From Xenorhabdus sp014467285 (GTDB lineage: Bacteria > Pseudomonadota > Gammaproteobacteria > Enterobacterales > Enterobacteriaceae), in the NCBI RefSeq assembly GCF_014467285.1, contig NZ_NKHR01000002.1:1-64000 (forward strand): 64,000 bases of DNA, in the 5' to 3' direction. This document shows positions 34,215-42,564 of this stretch, piece after piece; position 1 is the stretch's first letter, and each line of letters starts with the position of its first letter. A program made the translations under genes and the position numbers. A model generated the notes under the pieces. It searched no databases and was not told where the DNA came from. It saw only the letters and a program-made list of their open reading frames with translations.

Positions 34215-36497
34215 ATGTCTGAGTTAAATGAAAAATTTTCTGTAGCATGGCAAGGATTTAACGAGGGTAGCTGGCAAAATGAAGTTAACGTTCGTGACTT
34301 CATCCAGAAAAACTATACTCCGTATGAAGGTGATGAATCATTCCTTGCAGGCGCCACAAAAGAGACAGATATTTTGTGGGAAAAAGTCATGGAAGGTATC
34401 AAAATCGAAAACCGTACTCATGCACCGGTAGATTTTGATACTAATGTTGCGTCTACAATTACCTCTCATGATGCTGGTTATATTGCAAAAGATCTGGAAC
34501 AAATCGTTGGTCTGCAAACTGAAGCACCTCTGAAACGTGCCATTATTCCATTTGGCGGCATTAAAATGGTTGAAAGTTCTTGCAAAGCCTATAACCGCGA
34601 ACTGGATCCAAAACTGAAACAGATTTTCTCTGAATATCGTAAAACCCATAATCAGGGGGTATTCGATGTTTATACACCTGATATCCTGAAATGCCGTAAA
34701 TCTGGTGTATTGACTGGCCTGCCTGACGCTTATGGCCGTGGACGCATCATCGGTGATTATCGTCGTGTTGCGCTATACGGTATTGACTTCCTGCGTGATG
34801 AAAAATATGCCCAGTTCACTTCCCTACAGGAAAAACTGGAAAACGGCGAAGATCTGGAATCGACTATCCGCCTGCGCGAAGAAATTTCTGAACAGCACCG
34901 TGCTCTTGGACAAATGAAAGAGATGGCGGCTAAATATGGTTACGATATTTCCAACCCGGCCACCAATGCCAAAGAAGCGGTACAATGGACTTATTTTGCC
35001 TATCTGGCAGCCGTTAAATCTCAGAACGGCGCAGCAATGTCCTTCGGTCGTGTTTCCAGCTTCTTGGATATCTACATCGAACGCGATATTAACGCAGGCA
35101 AACTGACAGAAGAGCAGGCTCAAGAGCTGATCGATCATCTGGTCATGAAACTGCGCATGGTGCGTTTCCTGCGTACTCCGGAATACGATGAACTGTTCTC
35201 CGGTGACCCAATCTGGGCAACTGAATCACTGGCAGGTATGGGTTTAGACGGTCGTACTCTTGTGACCAAAAACAGCTTCCGTTTCCTGAATACACTGTAC
35301 ACCATGGGGCCATCCCCAGAGCCTAACATGACCATTCTGTGGTCTGAAAAACTGCCGATTAGCTTCAAAAAATTCGCAGCAAAAGTTTCTATCGATACTT
35401 CATCTCTGCAATATGAAAACGATGATTTAATGCGTCCTGACTTCAACAGCGATGACTATGCTATCGCATGCTGCGTCAGCCCAATGATCGTCGGTAAACA
35501 AATGCAGTTCTTCGGTGCCCGTGCAAACCTTGCAAAAACCATGTTGTATGCCATCAATGGCGGCGTGGATGAAAAACTGAAAATGCAGGTTGGCCCGAAA
35601 GAAGCGCCAATGAAAGATGCAGTGCTTGATTATGACAAAGTTATGGATCGCATGGATCACTTCATGGATTGGTTGGCAAAACAGTATGTCACTGCCCTGA
35701 ACATCATCCACTACATGCACGACAAATACAGCTATGAAGCTTCATTAATGGCACTGCATGATCGTGATGTGTTCCGTACCATGGCATGCGGTATCGCGGG
35801 TCTGTCCGTGGCGGCTGATTCACTGTCTGCAATTAAGTATGCGAAAGTTTCCCCAATCCGTGATGAAGATGGTTTAGCAACTGATTTCAATATCGAAGGT
35901 GAATACCCACAATTCGGTAACAACGATCCTCGTGTCGATGATATCGCTTGTGATCTGGTTGAACGCTTCATGAAAAAAATCCAGAAACTGCAAACATACC
36001 GCAATGCAGTTCCAACACAGTCTGTACTGACCATTACTTCAAACGTCGTTTATGGCAAGAAAACAGGTAATACCCCTGATGGACGCCGTGCCGGTGCACC
36101 ATTTGGTCCAGGTGCTAACCCAATGCACGGGCGTGACCAAAAAGGCGCAGTTGCTTCACTGACCTCCGTTGCTAAACTACCGTTTGCCTATGCTAAAGAT
36201 GGTATTTCATATACCTTCTCCATCGTACCGAATGCGTTGGGTAAAGATGATGATGTACGCAAAGCAAATCTGGCGGGCTTAATGGATGGCTATTTCCATC
36301 ACGAAGCAGATATCGAAGGCGGTCAGCATCTGAATGTCAACGTGATGAATCGTGAGATGTTATTGGATGCAATGGAAAATCCTGAGAAATATCCTCAGTT
36401 GACTATTCGCGTATCCGGTTATGCAGTACGTTTCAATTCGCTGACTAAAGAACAGCAACGAGATGTGATTACCCGTACATTTACTCAATCAATGTAA
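34215..36497 (+). CDS. pflB: Pyruvate formate-lyase (formate acetyltransferase)
   Basis: 760 aa from the ATG at 34215 (MSELNEKFSVAWQGF), the E. coli length. A glycyl-radical enzyme that converts pyruvate and CoA to acetyl-CoA and formate under anaerobiosis. The catalytic Cys pair is in DYAIACCVSPM (about 418-419), and the glycyl radical site is in TIRVSGYAVRFNSLTKEQQRD (Gly near 734). A Shine-Dalgarno AAGGTAGAAG precedes the start. PflA, encoded downstream, installs the radical. Confidence 0.98.
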   Translation: MSELNEKFSVAWQGFNEGSWQNEVNVRDFIQKNYTPYEGDESFLAGATKETDILWEKVMEGIKIENRTHAPVDFDTNVASTITSHDAGYIAKDLEQIVGLQTEAPLKRAIIPFGGIKMVESSCKAYNRELDPKLKQIFSEYRKTHNQGVFDVYTPDILKCRKSGVLTGLPDAYGRGRIIGDYRRVALYGIDFLRDEKYAQFTSLQEKLENGEDLESTIRLREEISEQHRALGQMKEMAAKYGYDISNPATNAKEAVQWTYFAYLAAVKSQNGAAMSFGRVSSFLDIYIERDINAGKLTEEQAQELIDHLVMKLRMVRFLRTPEYDELFSGDPIWATESLAGMGLDGRTLVTKNSFRFLNTLYTMGPSPEPNMTILWSEKLPISFKKFAAKVSIDTSSLQYENDDLMRPDFNSDDYAIACCVSPMIVGKQMQFFGARANLAKTMLYAINGGVDEKLKMQVGPKEAPMKDAVLDYDKVMDRMDHFMDWLAKQYVTALNIIHYMHDKYSYEASLMALHDRDVFRTMACGIAGLSVAADSLSAIKYAKVSPIRDEDGLATDFNIEGEYPQFGNNDPRVDDIACDLVERFMKKIQKLQTYRNAVPTQSVLTITSNVVYGKKTGNTPDGRRAGAPFGPGANPMHGRDQKGAVASLTSVAKLPFAYAKDGISYTFSIVPNALGKDDDVRKANLAGLMDGYFHHEADIEGGQHLNVNVMNREMLLDAMENPEKYPQLTIRVSGYAVRFNSLTKEQQRDVITRTFTQSM

Positions 36498-36558
36498 ATA
36501 ATCAGAATAGCAGCATCGAAAATGTCATTATTTTCTGATGAAATGAAATGACATACAC

Positions 36559-36587
36559 TAAAGGCCCCTCCACAATTGGGGCCTTTA
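36559..36587 (+). terminator. Hairpin between pflB and pflA
   Basis: A 10-bp stem (TAAAGGCCCC / GGGGCCTTTA) with a 9-nt loop, 62 bp after the pflB stop. No T-tract follows. It probably reduces read-through so that the activase is made at lower level than the enzyme. Confidence 0.7.
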
Positions 36588-36618
36588 TCAGCTTGTCAGT
36601 CTTTGGAGAAATCCTTTC

Positions 36619-37359
36619 ATGTCCGTACTTGGTCGTATCCACTCTTTTGAATCTTGCGGAACCGTTGATGGCCCCGGTATCCGTTTTATCGCGTTTTTCC
36701 AAGGCTGCCTGATGCGTTGCCTCTATTGCCACAACCGCGATACTTGGGATACCCATGGCGGAAAAACCGTGACAGTTGAAGAATTAATAAAAGAAGCAAT
36801 AACTTATCGTCATTTTATGAATGCTTCTGGTGGTGGCGTTACAGCTTCTGGTGGTGAAGCCATTCTTCAGGCTGAATTTGTCCGCGACTGGTTCAGGGCT
36901 TGCCATGCAGAAGGCATTCACACCTGCCTGGATACCAATGGTTTTGTTCGCCGTTATGATCCGGTGATCGATGAACTGCTGGACGATACCGATCTGGTTA
37001 TGCTGGATTTAAAGCAGCTTGACGATGACATTCACCAAAAATTAGTCGGAGTTTCTAATCACCGGACTCTCGAATTTGCCCGTTATCTGGCAAAACGTCA
37101 TCAAAAAGTTTGGATTCGCTATGTCGTCGTCCCCGGTTGGTCGGATGACGATCAATCCGTTCATCTGCTTGGTGAATTTACCAAAGATATGAAAAACATT
37201 GAGAAAATTGAATTATTACCTTATCACGAACTTGGTAAACATAAATGGATTGCAATGGGCGAAGAATATAAACTAGAAGGTGTCAAGCCCCCATCAAAAG
37301 AGACAATGGATAGGGTAAAAGAAATTTTGAGTCGTTATGGGCATCATGTGATCTACTAG
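36619..37359 (+). CDS. pflA: Pyruvate formate-lyase 1-activating enzyme
   Basis: 246 aa radical-SAM enzyme, E. coli length. The CxxxCxxC cluster motif is in GCLMRCLYCHNRDTW (C30, C34, C37 region), followed by the GGE-type SAM motif in TASGGEAILQ and LDTNGF. It uses SAM and a 4Fe-4S cluster to create the glycyl radical on PflB. Start ATG at 36619 with GGAG nearby. Confidence 0.98.
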   Translation: MSVLGRIHSFESCGTVDGPGIRFIAFFQGCLMRCLYCHNRDTWDTHGGKTVTVEELIKEAITYRHFMNASGGGVTASGGEAILQAEFVRDWFRACHAEGIHTCLDTNGFVRRYDPVIDELLDDTDLVMLDLKQLDDDIHQKLVGVSNHRTLEFARYLAKRHQKVWIRYVVVPGWSDDDQSVHLLGEFTKDMKNIEKIELLPYHELGKHKWIAMGEEYKLEGVKPPSKETMDRVKEILSRYGHHVIY

Positions 37360-37379
37360 ATTTATCCCTCTTCTAATCA

Positions 37380-37411
37380 AAAACTGGCATCAAATAATTG
37401 CTGCCAGTTTT
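37380..37411 (+). terminator. Terminator after pflA
   Basis: A 10-bp stem (AAAACTGGCA / TGCCAGTTTT) with a 12-nt loop, 20 bp after the pflA stop, ending in a short T-run and ATTCTA. It marks the end of the conserved focA-pfl block before the accessory DNA. Confidence 0.8.
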
Positions 37412-37530
37412 ATTCTAAATAGTTATCTTAACACCTCAAATCTATTCTTATATTTTCTACCAATAATATTGAATAATTATTTAATTTCAGCAATATTATC
37501 ACAATATTCCGTTGTTACTCCGAGGATATT

Positions 37531-38676
37531 ATGATGAAAAACTTCATTTTTTCTTTATTTAGCGTATGTATATTATTAACTTCATTAAATACACAAGCTA
37601 ATGAGACAACATTAAAACCAAATAAACCAGCATACGAAAGTAATGATAATACATTGATAAACCTCGATGACAAACCTAAAAACAATAACATCCAAATTTA
37701 TACCAATGGTAAAAACAATAAAGTTATATTAAAAATTTTCACATTAAATACTTGGCTAGCGGGTATTACCGTTAAAGGTGGTTATGAAGGCATTATAAAT
37801 GCTATCATTTCTACTAACGCGGATCTTATAGCACTTAGTGAAGTAAAAAATTATAATAATATTGATTTTACTAAACGCTTAGTAAAAACGCTTAATGCCA
37901 AAGGAATAAGATATTATTCTTACAAATCAAAAAATGATGCCAGTATTCTTTCCCGTTACCCTATAATCAAACATAGTAATTTTGACAGATTTACTAAAGC
38001 ATTAATTAAAATAAATAACACTTATATAGATTTTTACTCCTGTCATTTAGATTATAAAAACGCTGCCTATTACCTTCCCAGAGGTTATGATGGTAATACT
38101 TGGAAAGAGTTAGCCAATGGCCCAGATACTAATATTAACGATATACTGAGAGAAAACAATCAATCCCAACGTCCAAACTCGATTAAATTATTTATAAATG
38201 ATGCTCAAAATGAAATCAACAATAATCATTTAGTTATATTGGCGGGTGATTTTAATGAACCTTCTTGGATGGATTGGTCAGAAGAAACGAAAAATCTTTT
38301 CGACCATAACGGAGCTGTGGTTCCTTGGACGAGTAGTAAACTATTAACTAATTCAGGCTATCTTGATACTTATCGAATAAAATACCCCGATCCAGTCGCT
38401 TATCCAGGTTTTACCTGGCCAGCAAATAATATATATGTTGATATCAAAAAGCTTATATGGGCCCCAAAAGCAGATGAACGCGATCGGATTGATTTTATTT
38501 TTTTCCACAATGACTCACGATTAGCAGTTCAAGGTGCCGTTATCATTGGACCTTCTGGTAGTATTGTTAAAAGCAAACGTGTTCAAGAAACCTCTCAAGA
38601 TAAGTTTAAACAGCCTAAAGGTGTTTGGCCTACTGACCACAAAGGTGTATTAGTTACTTTTGATTTAAGACCCTAA
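37531..38676 (+). CDS. Secreted endonuclease/exonuclease/phosphatase-family protein
   Basis: 381 aa with a clear signal peptide (about 1-23, cleavage after NTQA), then a low-complexity Asn/Lys-rich linker, then a complete EEP (DNase I-like) fold. Catalytic-type residues are all present: N73 in LNTW, E104 in ALSEV, H172 in YSCHLDY, D240 and N242 in AGDFNEP, D321 in DRIDFIF, D369-H370 in PTDHKGV. The fold includes nucleases, CdtB, sphingomyelinases and inositol phosphatases; the substrate cannot be told from sequence. Strongly AT-rich codon use, unlike flanking core genes, suggests acquisition. The pfl-to-serS interval is a variable site. A secreted or periplasmic role, possibly towards host or prey, is inferred. 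Confidence 0.8.
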   Translation: MMKNFIFSLFSVCILLTSLNTQANETTLKPNKPAYESNDNTLINLDDKPKNNNIQIYTNGKNNKVILKIFTLNTWLAGITVKGGYEGIINAIISTNADLIALSEVKNYNNIDFTKRLVKTLNAKGIRYYSYKSKNDASILSRYPIIKHSNFDRFTKALIKINNTYIDFYSCHLDYKNAAYYLPRGYDGNTWKELANGPDTNINDILRENNQSQRPNSIKLFINDAQNEINNNHLVILAGDFNEPSWMDWSEETKNLFDHNGAVVPWTSSKLLTNSGYLDTYRIKYPDPVAYPGFTWPANNIYVDIKKLIWAPKADERDRIDFIFFHNDSRLAVQGAVIIGPSGSIVKSKRVQETSQDKFKQPKGVWPTDHKGVLVTFDLRP

Positions 38677-39269
38677 CTGGTTGATATAACTTACTTATCC
38701 AAAATATAAAGGCTGAATAATGATAAATTCATCCCATTAATTATAACCAGTTATAGTAATATCAGGCTGAGTACAGCCTGATATTATCCAAATAAAAAGC
38801 CAGATTGCGCTTTCATATTTCTTTTTTAATTACATCAATTAACTATAACTAATTAATATTTAATAAAAATCATAGAAAAATGCCATTCAAACAATGGTAA
38901 AATATTAACCACAGGATATGAAGAACATACGGCCTTAAACCAGAACAAATTTCTGGCATTGAATAAAAATTTCAATCTAAATAAATTCAATTTTTGCTAT
39001 TAAAGATAAATTTATTTGCTTTACATCCATATGGATAAGTTAATTTAACTAAAACATATTGTCATAAGCGACAAAAAACACTTCAATTTACTCAGTAACA
39101 CGGATAAAACCACCATTAATCTACTGATAAGAATGACAATTAATACTTGTTGATTAATAATTTTTATATGATAATTCTGCTGTTTTCTCTAACAATTTGT
39201 GTTAGCGGGGTGGAAATAGAGAAAAACCAATTCGACAATAGCCATTCAATAAGATAAATCGGAAAAAAA
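38677..39269. other. Gene-free AT-rich region
   Basis: About 590 bp between the EEP gene and the first BPSS1780-type gene. Apart from the hairpin at 38757-38786 I see no gene, RNA or repeat; the right end must contain the promoter for the membrane-protein pair. The sequence is AT-rich throughout. Confidence 0.5.
38757..38786 (+). terminator. Hairpin after the EEP gene
   Basis: A 13-bp perfect stem (TAATATCAGGCTG / CAGCCTGATATTA) with an AGTA loop, 80 bp past the stop. No immediate T-tract. Probable terminator or mRNA 3' structure. Confidence 0.6.
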
Positions 39270-40085
39270 ATGGATAATCAAGAGATTAATTTGAATTCAG
39301 GAGAAAACAACGTTTCCCTGAGCAAAGAAAAAAGCACATTCATTCCTGGTGGTCGAGCAGTAGGAGCTGGAGCAGCAACAGAGTGGATCGGTAACGCATG
39401 GGAGATGTTTAAAGCAAGTTCACTGAAATGGATATTGATGACTTTAATTTACATAGTTATTCTGATAATAGCTCAGTTCATGCCTGTACTCGGTATCTTT
39501 ACTGCACTATTTGGTCCAGTATTCGTTGCAGGCTTCATCGCTGCAAGTGAGAAACAAAGAACAACAGGCGATTTTGACATAGAGTCAATTTTCTACGGAT
39601 TTAAAAATAAGTTGGGTTCATTAGTTGCTGTTGGTGCACTTTACTTTGGTATACATCTGCTTGGCTTTATTGCTGCTATGATTGTTGGCGGTGCAAGTAT
39701 ATTTCAATTGATTTTATCAGGGCAAGACCCCGATCCAGCACTATTAATAGGTAGCCTTTCTACCTTTCTATTAGCAATAGTTGTTCTATACATTTTCATA
39801 ATAGTTGCCTTAGCGTTTATCTGGTTTGCTCCTGCTCTGATCATCATTAATGATTTAAAATTTGGCGAAGCAGTTTCAATGAGTCTTAGTGCAGTAAGGA
39901 AAAATCTATTTGGTGGTTTTCTCTTTTTCTTGTTGATAGGCATCCTGATGTTTGTTTCCGCGATTCCATTACTATTGGGTCTGCTTGTGACAATCCCTAT
40001 GTACATGATAACTTATTACACGACCTATCGTAGTATCTTTTATACTCCAGAAGAAAAAGAAACAAAATCGAGTTTAATCGTTTAA
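39270..40085 (+). CDS. BPSS1780-type integral membrane protein, copy 1
   Basis: 271 aa. After a polar N-terminal stretch of about 30 residues comes a motif FIPGGRAVGAGAATEWIGNAWEMF, then six or so hydrophobic helices with EKQRTTGDFDIESIFYGFKNK between helices 2 and 3 and IWFAPALIIINDLKFGEAVSMSL between later ones. This is the pattern of the BPSS1780/DUF-type membrane family, whose function is unknown to me. The start ATG at 39270 follows GGAAAAAAA. A paralogue follows at 40203; a terminator separates them, so they are tandem duplicates with separate transcription ends. Confidence 0.7.
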   Translation: MDNQEINLNSGENNVSLSKEKSTFIPGGRAVGAGAATEWIGNAWEMFKASSLKWILMTLIYIVILIIAQFMPVLGIFTALFGPVFVAGFIAASEKQRTTGDFDIESIFYGFKNKLGSLVAVGALYFGIHLLGFIAAMIVGGASIFQLILSGQDPDPALLIGSLSTFLLAIVVLYIFIIVALAFIWFAPALIIINDLKFGEAVSMSLSAVRKNLFGGFLFFLLIGILMFVSAIPLLLGLLVTIPMYMITYYTTYRSIFYTPEEKETKSSLIV

Positions 40086-40111
40086 ATTTTCACCCATCGA
40101 TACCCACATGT

Positions 40112-40138
40112 AAAAAGCGCTAAAAAATAGCGCTTTTT
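40112..40138 (+). terminator. Rho-independent terminator after copy 1
   Basis: An 11-bp stem (AAAAAGCGCTA / TAGCGCTTTTT) with a 5-nt loop ends in a T-run, 26 bp after the stop. Strong terminator. Confidence 0.9.
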
Positions 40139-40202
40139 TATTATCACTTAACACTTTGTATAACCAGATAAAAAACATTAATAATCAGGAGATTAAAAAG
40201 TA

Positions 40203-41021
40203 ATGGATAACCCAAATATTCATCAAAATTTGGAAAACACATCTAATAATGCTACTAATGATAACAGTATATTCATTCCCAATGGACAGACAATTAATGT
40301 AAGCGCAACCATCGGTTGGATAGGCGATGCGTGGGATTTTATAACACCTAAACTGGTTATGTGGATAGTAATGGTAATTATCTATGGAATCATCCAATTA
40401 GGCCTAATACTTATCCCGCATTTTGGTTTTATTCTTCCTAATTTATTGGAGCCTTTATTTGTCGCTGGCATTATAGTCATTTGTGAAAAACAAAGAACTC
40501 ACGGTAAATTCGAGTTAGGACGTTTTTTTGATGGATTTAAATATAAATGTGGTGACCTACTTGTCGTTGGTTTAATCGTTTGTGGAATACAAATAATAAG
40601 CTCCCTGCTTATCGCACTAATCGATGGTGACAATCTCTATCAATCTGTTTTTGGTGATATCTATTCATACATTAATTTTGACTCAATCATAACCTATAAT
40701 GATTCAGAATCATCATTTTTATCCCTGATGATTTCCCTAATTTCCCTGTTTTTATCCACTGCATGTTCTTGGTTTGCTCCTGCACTGATTATCCTTAAAA
40801 ATTTCAACGTAGGAAAAGCTCTTTCAATCAGTTTCAATGCAATATCGAAAAATATTTTAGGGGTAATACTATTTTTCATTTTTATGTATCTTTTAATATT
40901 TCTTTCTACACTTCCTCTATTTTTAGGGCTCTTGCTAACAGCACCGCTGTATATGGCAACCTCTTATTCCTCTTATCGTCGTGTTTTTTACAAAAAAGAA
41001 GAATCCTCGAACAAGCTGTGA
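40203..41021 (+). CDS. BPSS1780-type integral membrane protein, copy 2
   Basis: 272 aa, collinear with copy 1: FIPNGQTINVSATIGWIGDAWDF, EKQRTHGKFELGRFFDGFKYK, SWFAPALIILKNFNVGKALSISFNAISKN, and a C-terminal LFLGLLLTAPLYMATSYSSYRRVFY. Family motifs are kept, while the rest has diverged widely (by eye well under half identical), so the duplication is not recent. AGGAG lies ten or so bases before the ATG at 40203. Multipass membrane protein, function unknown. Confidence 0.7.
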   Translation: MDNPNIHQNLENTSNNATNDNSIFIPNGQTINVSATIGWIGDAWDFITPKLVMWIVMVIIYGIIQLGLILIPHFGFILPNLLEPLFVAGIIVICEKQRTHGKFELGRFFDGFKYKCGDLLVVGLIVCGIQIISSLLIALIDGDNLYQSVFGDIYSYINFDSIITYNDSESSFLSLMISLISLFLSTACSWFAPALIILKNFNVGKALSISFNAISKNILGVILFFIFMYLLIFLSTLPLFLGLLLTAPLYMATSYSSYRRVFYKKEESSNKL

Positions 41022-41105
41022 ATTAATTAAACCTGATGATAATAAAAGGAATTTTAAAAATAAGGGAATGATATTTAGATCTTATTTTATTAGGAGCTTA
41101 CTCAT

Positions 41106-41136
41106 AAAAAAAGCGCCAATATTCGGCGCTTTTTTT
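41106..41136. terminator. Bidirectional terminator between copy 2 and serS
   Basis: A 12-bp stem (AAAAAAAGCGCC / GGCGCTTTTTTT) with a 7-nt loop, between two converging genes. T-runs follow the stem in both directions, so it serves both. Confidence 0.93.
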
Positions 41137-41154
41137 ATTAAAGAATACATGTTA

Positions 41155-42444
41155 TTAACCAATGTATTCCAGTCCATTCATATAAGGACGCAACACTTCT
41201 GGGATTTCAATACGGCCATCTGCCTGCTGATAGTTTTCCATCACCGCAACCAGTGTACGACCTACCGCTAGACCAGAACCATTCAGTGTATGCACCAACT
41301 GGGTTTTCTTGTCATCTTTACCGCGGAAACGCGCCTGCATACGACGAGCCTGAAAATCCCACATATTAGAGCAAGATGAGATTTCGCGGTAAGTATTTTG
41401 CGCAGGCAGCCAAACTTCCAGATCGTAAGTCTTTCTTGCGCTCGCTCCCATATCTCCTGTACACAGCAACATCTTGCGGTAAGGCAAGTTCAGCAACTGC
41501 AACACTTTTTCGGCATGCCCTGTCAATTCTTCCAGTGCATCCATGGATTTTTCAGGATGAACAATCTGAACCAATTCAACTTTATCAAATTGGTGCATGC
41601 GAATAAGACCACGGGTATCACGGCCATAAGAACCCGCTTCAGAACGGAAGCAAGGTGTATGTGCTGTCATTTTCAGTGGTAATTCGCTTTCATCCAGAAT
41701 TTCATCACGAACCAAATTTGTAACAGGGACTTCAGCCGTTGGGATCAAGGCATAGTTACTGCCAGATTCTTCTTCCAGCGGTCTGGTGTGGAACAGATCT
41801 TCGCCGAACTTAGGCAATTGACCCGTACCATACAGAGAATCTTGGTTAACTAAGTAAGGAACATAAGTTTCCAGATAACCGTGCTGCTCAGTATGCAGAT
41901 CCAGCATGAACTGTGCGATAGCACGATGCAGGCGGGCAAGCTGGCCTTTCATTACGACAAAGCGTGAACCTGTTAATTTTACCGCAGCAGCAAAATCAAG
42001 GCCGCCGGTCAATTCACCCAGTGATACATGATCTTTGATTTCAAAGTCATACTGACGAGGCTCACCCCAACGACTCATTTCCAGATTGTCACTGTCATCT
42101 TTTCCGTCAGGAGAAGAATCATCCGGGATATTCGGCATGCTTAAAGCAAGAGTACGGATCTCAGCCTGCAACGCTTCCAGTTCAGCTTTTGCTGAATCCA
42201 GTTTTTCTCCCAATTGATTCACTTCCTGACGCAGTGGTTCAATATCTTCACCACGGGCTTTCGCTGCACCAATAGACTTCGATCGGGAATTACGTTCTGC
42301 TTGCAGGGTTTCAGTTTCAACTTGTAAAACTTTGCGGCGCTCTTCTAATTTGCGCAGCATCTCCACATCAAGGGTATAACCCCTGCGAGCCAATTTTTCG
42401 GCGACTGCGTCTAGCTCATTACGCAGTAGGTTTGGATCGAGCAT
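41155..42444 (-). CDS. serS: Seryl-tRNA synthetase
   Basis: 429 aa (E. coli 430). It charges tRNA-Ser and tRNA-Sec. The N-terminal tRNA-binding coiled coil (about 30-110) is followed by the class II core: motif 2 in FRSEAGSYGRDTRGLIRMHQFDKVE and motif 3 in LNGSGLAVGRTLVAVMENYQ. The gene lies downstream of rarA on the minus strand (order lrp-ftsK-lolA-rarA-serS, as in E. coli). Its leader contains a 15-bp tandem repeat. Confidence 0.98.
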   Translation of the reverse strand: MLDPNLLRNELDAVAEKLARRGYTLDVEMLRKLEERRKVLQVETETLQAERNSRSKSIGAAKARGEDIEPLRQEVNQLGEKLDSAKAELEALQAEIRTLALSMPNIPDDSSPDGKDDSDNLEMSRWGEPRQYDFEIKDHVSLGELTGGLDFAAAVKLTGSRFVVMKGQLARLHRAIAQFMLDLHTEQHGYLETYVPYLVNQDSLYGTGQLPKFGEDLFHTRPLEEESGSNYALIPTAEVPVTNLVRDEILDESELPLKMTAHTPCFRSEAGSYGRDTRGLIRMHQFDKVELVQIVHPEKSMDALEELTGHAEKVLQLLNLPYRKMLLCTGDMGASARKTYDLEVWLPAQNTYREISSCSNMWDFQARRMQARFRGKDDKKTQLVHTLNGSGLAVGRTLVAVMENYQQADGRIEIPEVLRPYMNGLEYIG

Positions 42445-42460
42445 ACTAGTCCTGTGCTTG

Positions 42461-42520
42461 TTGTTATTGAGAAAATTGTTATTGAGAAAATTGTTATTGA
42501 AAAAATTGTTACTGAGAAAA
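42461..42520. repeat. Four tandem copies of a 15-bp unit in the serS leader
   Basis: The unit TTGTTATTGAGAAAA occurs at 42461-42475, 42476-42490, 42491-42505 (one change) and 42506-42520 (one change). It fills most of the gap between rarA and serS, about 16 bp before the serS start codon. Copy number could vary between strains by slippage and shift promoter or leader spacing. Confidence 0.95.
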
Positions 42521-42564
42521 CATGATGAAATCTGTTGGATATAAACCTTACCGTATCAAAGAGA

